Shown piece after piece: positions 35,301 to 43,387 of a DNA stretch of 64,000 nt. Each line of letters opens with the position of its first letter. Position 1 is the first letter of the stretch. The notes under the pieces are model-generated. The model was not told the origin of the DNA and searched no databases. It saw nothing but the letters and a program-made list of their open reading frames with translations. Source of the DNA: Flavobacterium rakeshii (lineage in GTDB: Bacteria; Bacteroidota; Bacteroidia; Flavobacteriales; Flavobacteriaceae); NCBI RefSeq assembly GCF_009741375.1, contig NZ_WOWP01000010.1, forward strand, positions 1 through 64,000, written 5' to 3'. A program made the translations under genes and the position numbers.

Positions 35301-35593
35301 ATATATCTGGTTATGCCGGCACCCAAAATAATGAAGATAAATGAAAGGTGAAGTAAAAGAGTAGCCCATTTCTCTTTTTTATGTAATTGATAACGCTTTA
35401 TGTTACCAATAAAGTTAATTACAAAAATGAGCATAATGGCTTCAAACCATTTTGCATTGTAAATGTATAATCGGGCTGTTTCGGTATTATAAGCATCTTC
35501 TATAAACGTGCCTATCCCCATTGCTAAAGCAAAGACTATAAAAAGGACGGCCATTAAACGCGTAGAAGAAAGAAAGGAAATAACTTTATCCAT
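32372..35593 (-). CDS. cytochrome c biogenesis fusion protein CcsB(ResB)-CcsA
   Basis: This 1073-residue membrane protein begins with ResB-like membrane segments and a long periplasmic region. It then has a large soluble insert, and a C-terminal CcsA domain whose haem-handling tryptophan-rich motif WGRYWGWDPKETWAL lies near residue 980. CcsA and CcsB fused in one chain (CcsBA, system II) export haem and attach it to apocytochrome c outside the membrane. The insert between ResB and CcsA includes a region starting AAKFSRIIIQDAGGRMKPVNT, as in Bacteroidota versions. A -7 box lies 35 bases before the ATG. Confidence 0.92.
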   Translation of the reverse strand: MDKVISFLSSTRLMAVLFIVFALAMGIGTFIEDAYNTETARLYIYNAKWFEAIMLIFVINFIGNIKRYQLHKKEKWATLLLHLSFIFIILGAGITRYISYEGMMPIREGATESHFYSDKTYLTVMVDGEYQGEMRRRTFEKHLLMTPEGDKPWFIGMLGSNHFTMNEEFNGIPFTIEYKDYILGAKDTIVEDKDGVNYIKMVEAGDGGRHEHYLKEGEVQSIHNILYAFNKPTQGAVNITSVNDVYMLQSSFGGDFMRMADRMEGTVYADSIQPLMFRSLYNVGGSRFVFPEAPIKGKMVYKSNEDYKTKEDGALTIVVKNEGVEKEVTLVGGAKKMGVPQSIKIGSLEYTFIYGSKTYELPFSVKLNDFIADKYPGTESSYSAFESKVTVIDEEENNTFDARIFMNNILDYRGYRFFQAGFDPDELGTNLSVNHDFWGTWISYIGYFLLYIGLMVILGDKNTRFGDLRLKLKKIKAKKAKLITVLVLFIGLSGYSQHIHDKPTEKQLDSIIEKYKVSKEHAAKFSRIIIQDAGGRMKPVNTFASELLRKVSKSDTYKDMNADQVFISITHLPEVWYNVPIIALRRGNDSLRIVAGVDKKAEYASLADFFDNQGNYKLSHTLERAYREPVPNQFDTDYMEIDKKINLLYSALSGSILKVFPVPNDPNNKWVSYLEASEIQNEDLQKIKNILPYYAQSLEAAAEKNDYTMPNSLIEGLINYQHKFGGEVMPADKRVEAEIFYNKYDIFKKLYRYYMLAGLLMMLLAVVKIFNPYKWTVKSLKVLNVLIAVLFLLHTAGLIARWYISGHAPWSNAYESVIFVGWSTMFFGLAFGFGFRPLLVNWTFKGMFKISEENKSELTVAGSAFVAAMILWVAHQSWTDPQIGNLVPVLNSYWLMIHVAVIVGSYGPFTLGMILGLISLLLIIFTNSKNKQKMDLNIKEITYVNEMVLTLGLVMLTIGNFLGGQWANESWGRYWGWDPKETWALVSIMVYAFVIHMRFVPKLRGTWIFNFFSILAYASVLMTYFGVNFYLTGLHSYASGEVRTPAYFFWMALGALIIGAISFVQYKKHYSKK

Positions 35594-35907
35594 GTTGTGA
35601 AGCGGAAAAATGGTTTTTAAATTGATGCAAAAGTACTCAAAACTTCATTTTTAAACTTTATTTTAACGATTAAAAATTAAGGAAATTTCTGCCTGAGACT
35701 GTTTTTATGAAATCTCTTTAATTATTTTCGTCTTAAAGACATTCAAAAAACAAAATTCTTTAAAATTATACTGTCGCAATATTGAATTACAATGTATTGC
35801 ATTAACTTTATGACTTTTTACAATTTTTTGTTTTAAAGGCATGGCTTTTGTGAAATAAAAATCAAAATTAAACACAAACTAAAAGAAAACTAAACAACCG
35901 TATTTTA
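35594..35907. other. 314-base divergent intergenic region
   Basis: This region lies between the start of the cytochrome c assembly gene (minus) and the M1 peptidase gene (plus). It holds a minus-strand -7 box at 35628-35635. The plus strand has only a near-match TAACTTTA around 35805. No gene, repeat or RNA was seen. Confidence 0.5.
35628..35635 (-). promoter_or_regulatory. -7 box for the CcsBA fusion gene
   Basis: The minus strand reads TACTTTTG followed by CATC, matching TAnnTTTG and giving a leader of about 28 bases. Confidence 0.5.
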
Positions 35908-37839
35908 ATGAAAAGAATTTATTGTACTCTTTTAGCCGGCTTTTTGGGTATTACTGCTTTTGCTCAGGAAGTTGACGATAACAACCAAAATAAGTTTGAC
36001 GATTTTATGTACAGGCGTGGTAATGTATACCGCTCTGCATCGGGTATTCCCGGACCTGAATACTGGCAAAACAGTGCCGACTATGTTATTGAGGCCGAAC
36101 TCGATGATGTAAACAATATACTTAAAGGTAAAATGACAATGACATACCATAATAATAGTCCGCAGGAACTGGAGTATGTATGGATGTATGTAGAACAAAA
36201 CCGTTTTACCGAAGATTCAAGAGGTACACTTACCACCCCTATTGCCGGAAACAGATATTCGGGCGATACTAATGGCGGACTTACAATTACCAATCTTATA
36301 GCAAAGTCTAAGGGTAAAGAATCAGGGAAATACCTGATTAGCGATACCCGTATGCAGGTATTTTTTGACAACCCAATCAAAGCAAACGGTGGTAAAGCAA
36401 CTGTTTCCATGAATTTTGAATTCAAAATTCCTGAAGAAGGAATGGACAGGATGGGGCAATATAAAACCGAAGACGGTACTACATACTCTATGGCACAATG
36501 GTATCCAAGGGCTGCTGTTTATGATGATGTTGTAGGTTGGAATACCGAACCTTATCTTGGAGCTGGTGAATTTTATGTTGAATACGGTAACTTTGATTAT
36601 AAAGTAACTGTTCCTTATAATTTTATCGTAGTAGGATCTGGAGAACTCGTTAATGCTAAAGATGTACTTACAAAGAACGAAATAAACAGACTTGAACAGG
36701 CTTCTAAGAGTGATAAAACAGTTTATATCATATCACCAGAGGAAGTTGGAAATACCAGTATTACACGACCTGTACAAAACGGGAAGCTAACCTGGCATTT
36801 TAAAATGGAAAACACGCGTGATGTAGCTTTTGCGGCTGCTAAAAACTTTATTTGGGATGCAGCACGTATTAATTTACCAAGCGGTAAAAAAGCAATGGCA
36901 CAGTCGGTTTACACAAAAGAAAGCGATGGTAATGACAGATGGAGCCGTTCTACAGAATATACCAAAGCGTCAATAGAGCATTATTCTGCTATGTGGTATG
37001 ATTATCCTTATCCAAATGCTGTTAATGTAGCCTCTAATGCAGGAGGTATGGAGTATCCTGGTGTTTCTTTTTGTCATGCAAAAAGTTGGGGAGCTGATTT
37101 GTGGGATGTAACCGATCACGAATTCGGGCATAACTGGTTTCCCATGATTGTAGGTTCTAACGAGCGTCGTTACGCATGGATGGACGAAGGTTTCAATACT
37201 TTTATAAACTATTACAGCACTGTTAATTTTAATAATGGTGAATATACTTCAGATGTAGCGAAAAGCCGTAACAGGGTAATGTGGTTTAGATGGAAAGGAA
37301 GAGAAAGTATCTCTACCTACCCTGATGTTGCAAAAGCAATGAACCTTGGTTATACGGCTTACTATAAGCCTGCAACCGGACTTATAATGCTTCGTGAATA
37401 TATTTTAGGACACGAGCGCTTTGACAATGCCTTCGAAACTTATATAAGAAATTGGGCATTTAAACATCCACAACCATCTGATTTTTATAACTGCATTGAA
37501 AATGTAGCGGGAGAAAACCTAAACTGGTTTTGGAAAGGATGGTTTGTAGGTAACGGTAATGTGGATTTAGGGATAACTAAAGTTTCACAGTATGATGACA
37601 ATTCTACCATTATTACATTTGTAAACAAAGGTGATATACCAATGCCTGTAGTGTTTAAAATTTTCTATGAAGATGATTCAAGCGAAATAAAAACACTTCC
37701 GGTAGAGGTATGGCAAAGAGGTAACGAATGGAAATACCTGCTTAAATCACCTAAAAAAGTAAAAATTGTAGATATAGATCCTGGACGTTTTTTACCGGAT
37801 ATCGATTCTACAGATAACACATGGATTAAAGAAGAGTAA
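35908..37839 (+). CDS. secreted M1-family zinc metallopeptidase
   Basis: The 643-residue protein has a signal peptide (residues 1-19, ending AFAQ) and a gluzincin M1 domain. The zinc motif is HEFGHNWF with His404, Glu405 and His408, and the third ligand is Glu427 in WMDEGFNTF, exactly 19 residues after the second His. SNAGGMEYPG supplies the substrate-binding GxMEN-like loop. It is probably an aminopeptidase exported to the periplasm or beyond; no T9SS C-terminal domain is seen. A terminator follows. Confidence 0.93.
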   Translation: MKRIYCTLLAGFLGITAFAQEVDDNNQNKFDDFMYRRGNVYRSASGIPGPEYWQNSADYVIEAELDDVNNILKGKMTMTYHNNSPQELEYVWMYVEQNRFTEDSRGTLTTPIAGNRYSGDTNGGLTITNLIAKSKGKESGKYLISDTRMQVFFDNPIKANGGKATVSMNFEFKIPEEGMDRMGQYKTEDGTTYSMAQWYPRAAVYDDVVGWNTEPYLGAGEFYVEYGNFDYKVTVPYNFIVVGSGELVNAKDVLTKNEINRLEQASKSDKTVYIISPEEVGNTSITRPVQNGKLTWHFKMENTRDVAFAAAKNFIWDAARINLPSGKKAMAQSVYTKESDGNDRWSRSTEYTKASIEHYSAMWYDYPYPNAVNVASNAGGMEYPGVSFCHAKSWGADLWDVTDHEFGHNWFPMIVGSNERRYAWMDEGFNTFINYYSTVNFNNGEYTSDVAKSRNRVMWFRWKGRESISTYPDVAKAMNLGYTAYYKPATGLIMLREYILGHERFDNAFETYIRNWAFKHPQPSDFYNCIENVAGENLNWFWKGWFVGNGNVDLGITKVSQYDDNSTIITFVNKGDIPMPVVFKIFYEDDSSEIKTLPVEVWQRGNEWKYLLKSPKKVKIVDIDPGRFLPDIDSTDNTWIKEE

Positions 37840-37854
37840 ACACAATAATATATA

Positions 37855-37888
37855 AAGCTGGCATTTTTTTTAAGCCAGCTTTTTTTTA
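37855..37888 (+). terminator. terminator after the M1 peptidase gene
   Basis: AAGCTGGC (37855-37862) pairs with GCCAGCTT (37874-37881), followed by a run of T residues. Confidence 0.85.
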
Positions 37889-37902
37889 ATAATTTAGCCT
37901 CC

Positions 37903-38661
37903 ATGTTAAAAGTAGTCGTTATAGGTAGCGGTAATGTGGCGCAGCATCTCATATCTGTCTTTAAAGACAGTGAAGCTGTACAGTTGGTTCAGGTTTATGC
38001 CCGTAATCCGGAAAGTTTGTATCATATTATTGATAAAGAGAAAACTACCACCTCTTTTGAGGATATAATTGATGCCGATATATATATCATTTCGGTAACA
38101 GATGATGCTATTGCACAGGTATCCTCCTCCCTACCGTTTACTAACAAACTTGTAGTACATACCTCCGGAAGTGTATCTTTAGAGCAGTTAAATAGTAAGA
38201 ACAGACGCGGAGTTTTTTATCCGTTACAAACATTTTCTAAAAATAAGGCTGTAAATTTCAAAACTGTTCCGTTATGTTTAGAGAGTGAATTTGTGAAAGA
38301 TTACAGCATTTTGGAACAACTTGCCAACAGTATTTCTCAAAGCGTATACGATATAAGTTCAGAACAACGAAAAGCATTGCATGTTGCTGCCGTATTTGTG
38401 AGCAACTTTGTAAATCATATGTATGTACAGGGTAAAAACGTATGTGATGAACACAACATTCCGTTTGATATACTGAAGCCTCTTATTTTTGAAACGGCAG
38501 ATAAAGCACAGCAAATGGACCCAATAGTAGCTCAAACAGGTCCGGCTGTAAGAAATGATAAGCAGACTATTGATAAACATATCGATTTTATAAATAACGA
38601 TACACAAAAAGAAATATATAAGTTAATTACACAATCTATACAGAATGTCAAAAAGTTATAA
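37903..38661 (+). CDS. Rossmann-like and DUF2520 domain-containing protein
   Basis: This 252-residue protein has an N-terminal NAD(P)-binding Rossmann fold with VVVIGSGNVAQHL. SVTDDAI and HTSGSVSLEQL follow, then a C-terminal helical DUF2520 domain with ALHVAAVFVSNFVNHMY. The family looks like a 6-phosphogluconate dehydrogenase-type oxidoreductase, but no substrate is known. It starts an operon with a KdsC-like phosphatase (17-base overlap), a UbiA homologue and Maf. Confidence 0.87.
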   Translation: MLKVVVIGSGNVAQHLISVFKDSEAVQLVQVYARNPESLYHIIDKEKTTTSFEDIIDADIYIISVTDDAIAQVSSSLPFTNKLVVHTSGSVSLEQLNSKNRRGVFYPLQTFSKNKAVNFKTVPLCLESEFVKDYSILEQLANSISQSVYDISSEQRKALHVAAVFVSNFVNHMYVQGKNVCDEHNIPFDILKPLIFETADKAQQMDPIVAQTGPAVRNDKQTIDKHIDFINNDTQKEIYKLITQSIQNVKKL

Positions 38662-39172
38662 AGAGATAATGAACGATATTACCACATTTGTTTTTGATGT
38701 GGATGGCGTACTAACCGATGGTACAATACATGTAACCCCTACAGGAGAAATGCTAAGAAATATGAATATTCGTGACGGTTATGCCATGAAGGCTGCTGTA
38801 GAAAACGGATACACGGTTTGTATCATTTCGGGGGGAAGTAATGAAGGTGTAAGGGTAAGGTTAAGAAATTTAGGAATTACAGATATTCATCTGGGTGTAC
38901 CAAATAAAGTAGAAACTTTTGATGAGTTTACCGATATTTACAACATTAAGCCCGAAAATATACTTTACATGGGAGACGATATCCCTGATTATCATGTAAT
39001 GAAGCTGGTAGGCTTACCCACATGTCCGCAGGATGCTGCTCCCGAAATTAAGGAGATTAGTAAATACATATCTCATAAAAATGGAGGTACAGGATGCGTA
39101 AGAGATGTTATAGAGCAAGTAATGAAAGTACAGGGTAAATGGATGGAACATTTCAACGCCAAATACGATTAA
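38645..39172 (+). CDS. KdsC-like HAD phosphatase (KDO 8-phosphate phosphatase family)
   Basis: This 175-residue capless HAD hydrolase has motif I FDVDGVLTDGTI, the motif II SGG region and motif IV MGDDIPDYHVM, the KdsC/YrbI subfamily pattern. Tetrameric KdsC releases phosphate from KDO-8-P in lipopolysaccharide synthesis. No kdsA or kdsD is nearby, so the KDO substrate is a family-based assumption. It overlaps the DUF2520 gene by 17 bases. Confidence 0.85.
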   Translation: MSKSYKEIMNDITTFVFDVDGVLTDGTIHVTPTGEMLRNMNIRDGYAMKAAVENGYTVCIISGGSNEGVRVRLRNLGITDIHLGVPNKVETFDEFTDIYNIKPENILYMGDDIPDYHVMKLVGLPTCPQDAAPEIKEISKYISHKNGGTGCVRDVIEQVMKVQGKWMEHFNAKYD

Positions 39173-39212
39173 TAAATTAAAAACCAACACCAAACAGGAA
39201 TAAATAAGCTTG

Positions 39213-40121
39213 ATGAAAACAGCCCGACTTATACGATACGGAAACCTTTTACTTATTGCATTTGCCTTTTGTACATTCAGATATGGATTTTTAGAACTGC
39301 AGGCTGGTCTTCCGCTTGCATTAAATAACCTTCAGTTTTTACTGTTAACCATATCGGCTGTATGCATAGGAGCCGGTGGCTTTCTTATCAATAACATAAT
39401 TGATAATGATGTAGAAAAAAAGTATGGTATAACCGAGGGTATGGCCTATAACCTGTATATGGGGCTTAATATTATAGGTGTAGGAATTGGTTTTTATATA
39501 TCTAATTATATAGGCACTCCAAGTTATACACTTATATTTATATTATTATCAGGAACTATGTATTTGTACGCTACAAGCTTAAAATATACTATTGTAATTA
39601 ATAATATTATAGTTTCGTGTATTGTAGCAGTTAGCGTAGTGTTAATTGGTGTATTTAATTTATATCCTTCAATAACGCCGGAAAATAAGCCATATATGGC
39701 TACTATATTCAGTATATTTCTGGATTATGCTGCTTTTGCTTTCATAATCAGTTTTATAAGAGAGATAATAAAAAATCTTAGAGATACTGATAAAGATTAT
39801 AATAACGGAATCAATACGCTACCCATTGCCTTAGGAAAAAGCAGAATAGCTAAAATAACGGTAGCACTTACCCTTATACCTGTTGCTATGATACTTTACT
39901 ATATTGATGCATATTTTGTTAATGAAAGCGGAATGCTTTTATATGCTTTACTTTATGTACTTATATTTGTATTGGGTCCACTTATTTACTTTATGATAAA
40001 ACTATGGACAGCCAAAGCTACCAGGGATTTTGACAGACTAAGCCTTACATTAAAGGTAGTTCTTGCTTTTACTGCACTATCTATAGTAGTTATAACTTTT
40101 AATATTCAAAACAATGCTTAA
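39213..40121 (+). CDS. UbiA-superfamily prenyltransferase-like membrane protein
   Basis: The 302-residue protein has eight or nine hydrophobic segments and is related to the geranylgeranylglycerol-phosphate geranylgeranyltransferase-like UbiA proteins of Bacteroidota. The second Asp motif is present as REIIKNLRDTDKDYNNGINT. The first, normally NDxxDxxxD, reads NNIIDNDVE at 60-68, and the loop after it is shortened to KKYGITEG. Metal-diphosphate binding may be altered. The ATG at 39213 is preferred over the TTG just before it. It overlaps maf by eight bases. Confidence 0.8.
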   Translation: MKTARLIRYGNLLLIAFAFCTFRYGFLELQAGLPLALNNLQFLLLTISAVCIGAGGFLINNIIDNDVEKKYGITEGMAYNLYMGLNIIGVGIGFYISNYIGTPSYTLIFILLSGTMYLYATSLKYTIVINNIIVSCIVAVSVVLIGVFNLYPSITPENKPYMATIFSIFLDYAAFAFIISFIREIIKNLRDTDKDYNNGINTLPIALGKSRIAKITVALTLIPVAMILYYIDAYFVNESGMLLYALLYVLIFVLGPLIYFMIKLWTAKATRDFDRLSLTLKVVLAFTALSIVVITFNIQNNA

Positions 40122-40701
40122 CGATAAACTGAAACATTACAATATTATACTTGCTTCAGGATCACCCCGAAGGCAAAAGTTTTTAAAAGAACTTGATATT
40201 GACTTTGAAATACGCCTTAAAGATGTTGAGGAAATATACCCAGACCATTTAAAGGCAGAAGAAATCACCGATTTCCTGGCAGAACTTAAAGCTGCAGCAC
40301 TTACAGATACACTGTCTGATAATGATATACTTATAACCAGTGACACCATTGTCTGGCATAAGGATAAGGCTTTAGGAAAACCAACTGATAAGGAAGATGC
40401 TTTTGAAATGCTAAAATCATTATCGGGTAATACACATGATGTAATTACATCGGTATGTATTAAAAACAGTTCAAAATCAGTAACATTTAATGAAACTACA
40501 AAAGTTACCTTCAATACACTGACAGACGAGGAAATAAACTATTACCTTGAAAACTATAGGCCTTATGATAAAGCCGGAGCTTATGGTATACAGGAATGGA
40601 TAGGCCTTGTCGCTATTGCAAAAATTGAAGGTTCATATGTAAACGTTGTTGGTCTGCCTGTAGATAAGGTATATCAGCATTTAGTTTCTTTTACAAAATA
40701 A
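40114..40701 (+). CDS. maf: Maf-family nucleoside triphosphate pyrophosphatase
   Basis: The 195-residue Maf protein has the substrate loop LASGSPRRQKFL, the acidic ITSDTIVW motif with the catalytic Asp, the Lys of GKPTD, and YDKAGAYGIQEW. Maf proteins hydrolyse dTTP/UTP or modified nucleotides to monophosphates and can inhibit septation. The YhdE-like (dTTP/UTP) branch is likely. The start overlaps the UbiA-like gene. Confidence 0.92.
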   Translation: MLNDKLKHYNIILASGSPRRQKFLKELDIDFEIRLKDVEEIYPDHLKAEEITDFLAELKAAALTDTLSDNDILITSDTIVWHKDKALGKPTDKEDAFEMLKSLSGNTHDVITSVCIKNSSKSVTFNETTKVTFNTLTDEEINYYLENYRPYDKAGAYGIQEWIGLVAIAKIEGSYVNVVGLPVDKVYQHLVSFTK

Positions 40702-40713
40702 TTATAAGGCTAA

Positions 40714-43218
40714 ATGCCTACTTTAACCATGCATAAATATTTTAGTTACATCCTTCTCTTCTGTTATGTTTCTGTGTTTGCACAGCAGCCACAAAAACCA
40801 TCATCGGTAGAGATTTATCATAAAATTGAAAAACTTAACTTTTTAGGTACAGCATTATATATAGCTGCTCACCCTGATGACGAGAACACAAGGCTTATTT
40901 CGTTTCTTTCAAACGAAAAAATGGCTCGTACCGGCTATCTTGCTTTAACTCGTGGTGATGGCGGACAAAACCTTATAGGACTTGAATTAAGGGAGTTATT
41001 AGGTGTTATCCGTACACAGGAACTGATTGAAGCCCGAAAGATTGATGGCGGCGAACAGTTTTTTAGTCGTGCCAATGATTTCGGCTTCTCAAAAGTACCA
41101 GATGAAACCTTACAAATATGGGATAAGGAAGAAGTATTACAGGATATGGTATGGATTATAAGGAAATTCAGACCGGATATTATTATTAACCGTTTTGATC
41201 ACCGTACACCTGGTACTACACACGGGCATCACACTTCATCTGCAATGTTAACTCAGGAGGCTTTTGGTTTAGCGAATGATCCTAACTATGCTCCCAGCCA
41301 ACTTAAATTTGTAAATACATGGCAAACTCAACGTGTATTTTTTAATGTGTCATGGTGGTTTTTTGGCGGAAAAGAACAGTTTGATAAAGCCGATAAGTCA
41401 AAATACATAAACCTTTCTACAGGAGTGTACTACCCTATGCTAGGTAAATCCAATCAAGAAATAGCAGCACTTAGCCGTAGCAGGCACCGTTCACAGGGGT
41501 TTGGTACTACTGGAGCACGCGGGGATGATATGGAATACCTCGAACTAATAAAAGGTGACAACCTAAAGGATAAACAAAACCTTTTTGAAGGAATAGACAC
41601 TTCATGGAACAGGGTTAAAAACGGAAAGAAAATCAGTAAAGCAGTACAAAACATACTGGATAACTACGATTATAAAAAACCTTCAGCATCATTACCAGCA
41701 TTAATTGCTGTTTATAAAGATATACAGGCTCTTGATGATGAATACTGGAAGGAGATAAAAACAAAAGAAATAAAAGATATTATTGCCGCTTGCAGCGGAC
41801 TGTTTGTTGAAGCATTAGCCAATAGCCAGTCGGCAACACCGGGTAGTGAAATAACCATAAACTGGGAAGCTATTAACCGTAGTGCAGTACCAATGACTTT
41901 AAAGTCTGTTACGGTTTATCCTGATGATGAGACCTTTATTCATAATATTCCGTTACAAAACAATGTAGATAAAGGTGATAGCTTTACGGTTATCATTCCT
42001 CAGGATATAGAATATACTTCACCTTATTGGCTTAAAGAAAAAGGAAATAAGGGTATGTATACTGTGAATGATTTGCAGAAAATAGGTATACCTGATATTA
42101 TAAGGGAACTATACGTAAGCTTTGAAGTTGAAATTGACGGTATAATAATTCCTTTTAAAAGAGAACTGGTATATAAATACAATGACCCTGCTTTTGGCGA
42201 AGTGTATCAGCCTTTTGATGTAGTTCCGGCTGTAACAACAAAAATCCTTAATAAAGTTCAGCTATTTAAAGACAACAAAAAGCAGACTGTACAGGTTAGG
42301 ATAAGTGCCGGTAGAGATAACTGTAGTGGTGAACTTCAATTAAAATTACCTAACACATGGAAGGTAAGCCCTGCTGTAATTCCGTTTAATATGGAAACTA
42401 AAGGAAGCGAACAAATAGTATCATTTGAGGTTACTCCTCCGTCACATCCCGAAGAAGCTTTAGCTGAAAGTATTGCTTTAGTTAATAATAATCAATATGA
42501 TAAAGAACAGGTAATTATAGATTATCCACATATTGCAAAGCAACAGGTTTTACTACCATCTACAGCTAAGTTTACAAAAGCAGATATTGAAATTAAAGGC
42601 AGAAAAATTGCCTATATAATGGGTGCGGGAGATAACGTTCCTGAAAGCCTGAGGCAAATGGGATATGAAGTAAGTTTACTAAGTCCGTCGTTAATTAGTT
42701 CTGATATACTTAAAGATTTTGATGCTGTTGTTGTAGGTATTCGTGCCTATAATGTACTTGATGATTTGGTATACAAACAGCAAATTCTTTTTGATTATGT
42801 AAAAGAAGGTGGTAACATGATTGTACAATACAATACTACAGGTCATTTATCAATCAGAGATTTTGCTCCTTATCACCTTCGTATATCAAGGGACAGGGTT
42901 ACTGAAGAAGACGCCGAAGTTACCTTTTTAGCTCCTGAAAGTCCTGTTTTAAACAAACCTAATAAGATAACTGAAAACGATTTTAAAGGCTGGGTACAGG
43001 AACAGGGATTGTATTATCCTGACGAATGGGGAGCTGAATTTACTCCTATCCTATCGTCTCATGATAAAGGTGAATCGCCTAAAAAAGGAGCACTGCTTAT
43101 AGCAAAGCACGGAAAAGGTTATTATATTTATACCGGATTGAGCTTTTTCAGAGAGTTACCTGAAGGGGTATCCGGGGCTTACAGGCTCATGGCAAACATA
43201 ATTGCACTGGGCAAATAA
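40714..43218 (+). CDS. secreted PIG-L family deacetylase with large C-terminal region
   Basis: The 834-residue protein has a signal peptide ending VSVFAQQ. The PIG-L/LmbE domain carries the zinc motif AHPDDEN (His53, Asp55, Asp56), and HGHHTSS downstream adds a His ligand. Residues 360-630 look like beta-sandwich modules, and residues 630-834 resemble a glutamine amidotransferase-like/ThuA-like fold. Members deacetylate N-acetylglucosamine-type groups. A second in-frame ATG at 40729 gives a cleaner signal peptide. It is 12 bases after maf and precedes a small membrane protein and a symporter. Confidence 0.85.
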   Translation: MPTLTMHKYFSYILLFCYVSVFAQQPQKPSSVEIYHKIEKLNFLGTALYIAAHPDDENTRLISFLSNEKMARTGYLALTRGDGGQNLIGLELRELLGVIRTQELIEARKIDGGEQFFSRANDFGFSKVPDETLQIWDKEEVLQDMVWIIRKFRPDIIINRFDHRTPGTTHGHHTSSAMLTQEAFGLANDPNYAPSQLKFVNTWQTQRVFFNVSWWFFGGKEQFDKADKSKYINLSTGVYYPMLGKSNQEIAALSRSRHRSQGFGTTGARGDDMEYLELIKGDNLKDKQNLFEGIDTSWNRVKNGKKISKAVQNILDNYDYKKPSASLPALIAVYKDIQALDDEYWKEIKTKEIKDIIAACSGLFVEALANSQSATPGSEITINWEAINRSAVPMTLKSVTVYPDDETFIHNIPLQNNVDKGDSFTVIIPQDIEYTSPYWLKEKGNKGMYTVNDLQKIGIPDIIRELYVSFEVEIDGIIIPFKRELVYKYNDPAFGEVYQPFDVVPAVTTKILNKVQLFKDNKKQTVQVRISAGRDNCSGELQLKLPNTWKVSPAVIPFNMETKGSEQIVSFEVTPPSHPEEALAESIALVNNNQYDKEQVIIDYPHIAKQQVLLPSTAKFTKADIEIKGRKIAYIMGAGDNVPESLRQMGYEVSLLSPSLISSDILKDFDAVVVGIRAYNVLDDLVYKQQILFDYVKEGGNMIVQYNTTGHLSIRDFAPYHLRISRDRVTEEDAEVTFLAPESPVLNKPNKITENDFKGWVQEQGLYYPDEWGAEFTPILSSHDKGESPKKGALLIAKHGKGYYIYTGLSFFRELPEGVSGAYRLMANIIALGK

Positions 43219-43282
43219 AATTAATGGCTGGTGTAACAAATATGATGTTTACCAGTCCTATTTAAAGCTAAAAAAGAATTGT

Positions 43283-43387
43283 ATGAAAGATAATCCCAAT
43301 GCTTGGAAAAAAAGTTATTCGTTAGTAATACTACTTAACGTTATCTACATACTAGTGTTTTATTTTATAATGCAAATATTTACATAG
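43283..43387 (+). CDS. 34-residue single-pass membrane protein, putative symporter accessory protein
   Basis: The ATG at 43283 opens a short frame: a polar N-terminus MKDNPNAWKKSYS followed by one hydrophobic helix VILLNVIYILVFYFIMQIF. Its TAG stop directly abuts the ATG of the sodium:solute symporter. Tiny single-helix proteins encoded just before SSS-family symporters are known as symporter small accessory proteins. An earlier in-frame ATG at 43202 is rejected because it overlaps the PIG-L gene and adds unconserved-looking sequence. Confidence 0.65.
   Translation: MKDNPNAWKKSYSLVILLNVIYILVFYFIMQIFT

Noticed and set aside
43202..43282. Earlier start for the small membrane protein before the symporter
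   Set aside because: It would begin inside the PIG-L coding region, and the added residues look like translated spacer; the ATG at 43283 gives the compact accessory-protein plan.
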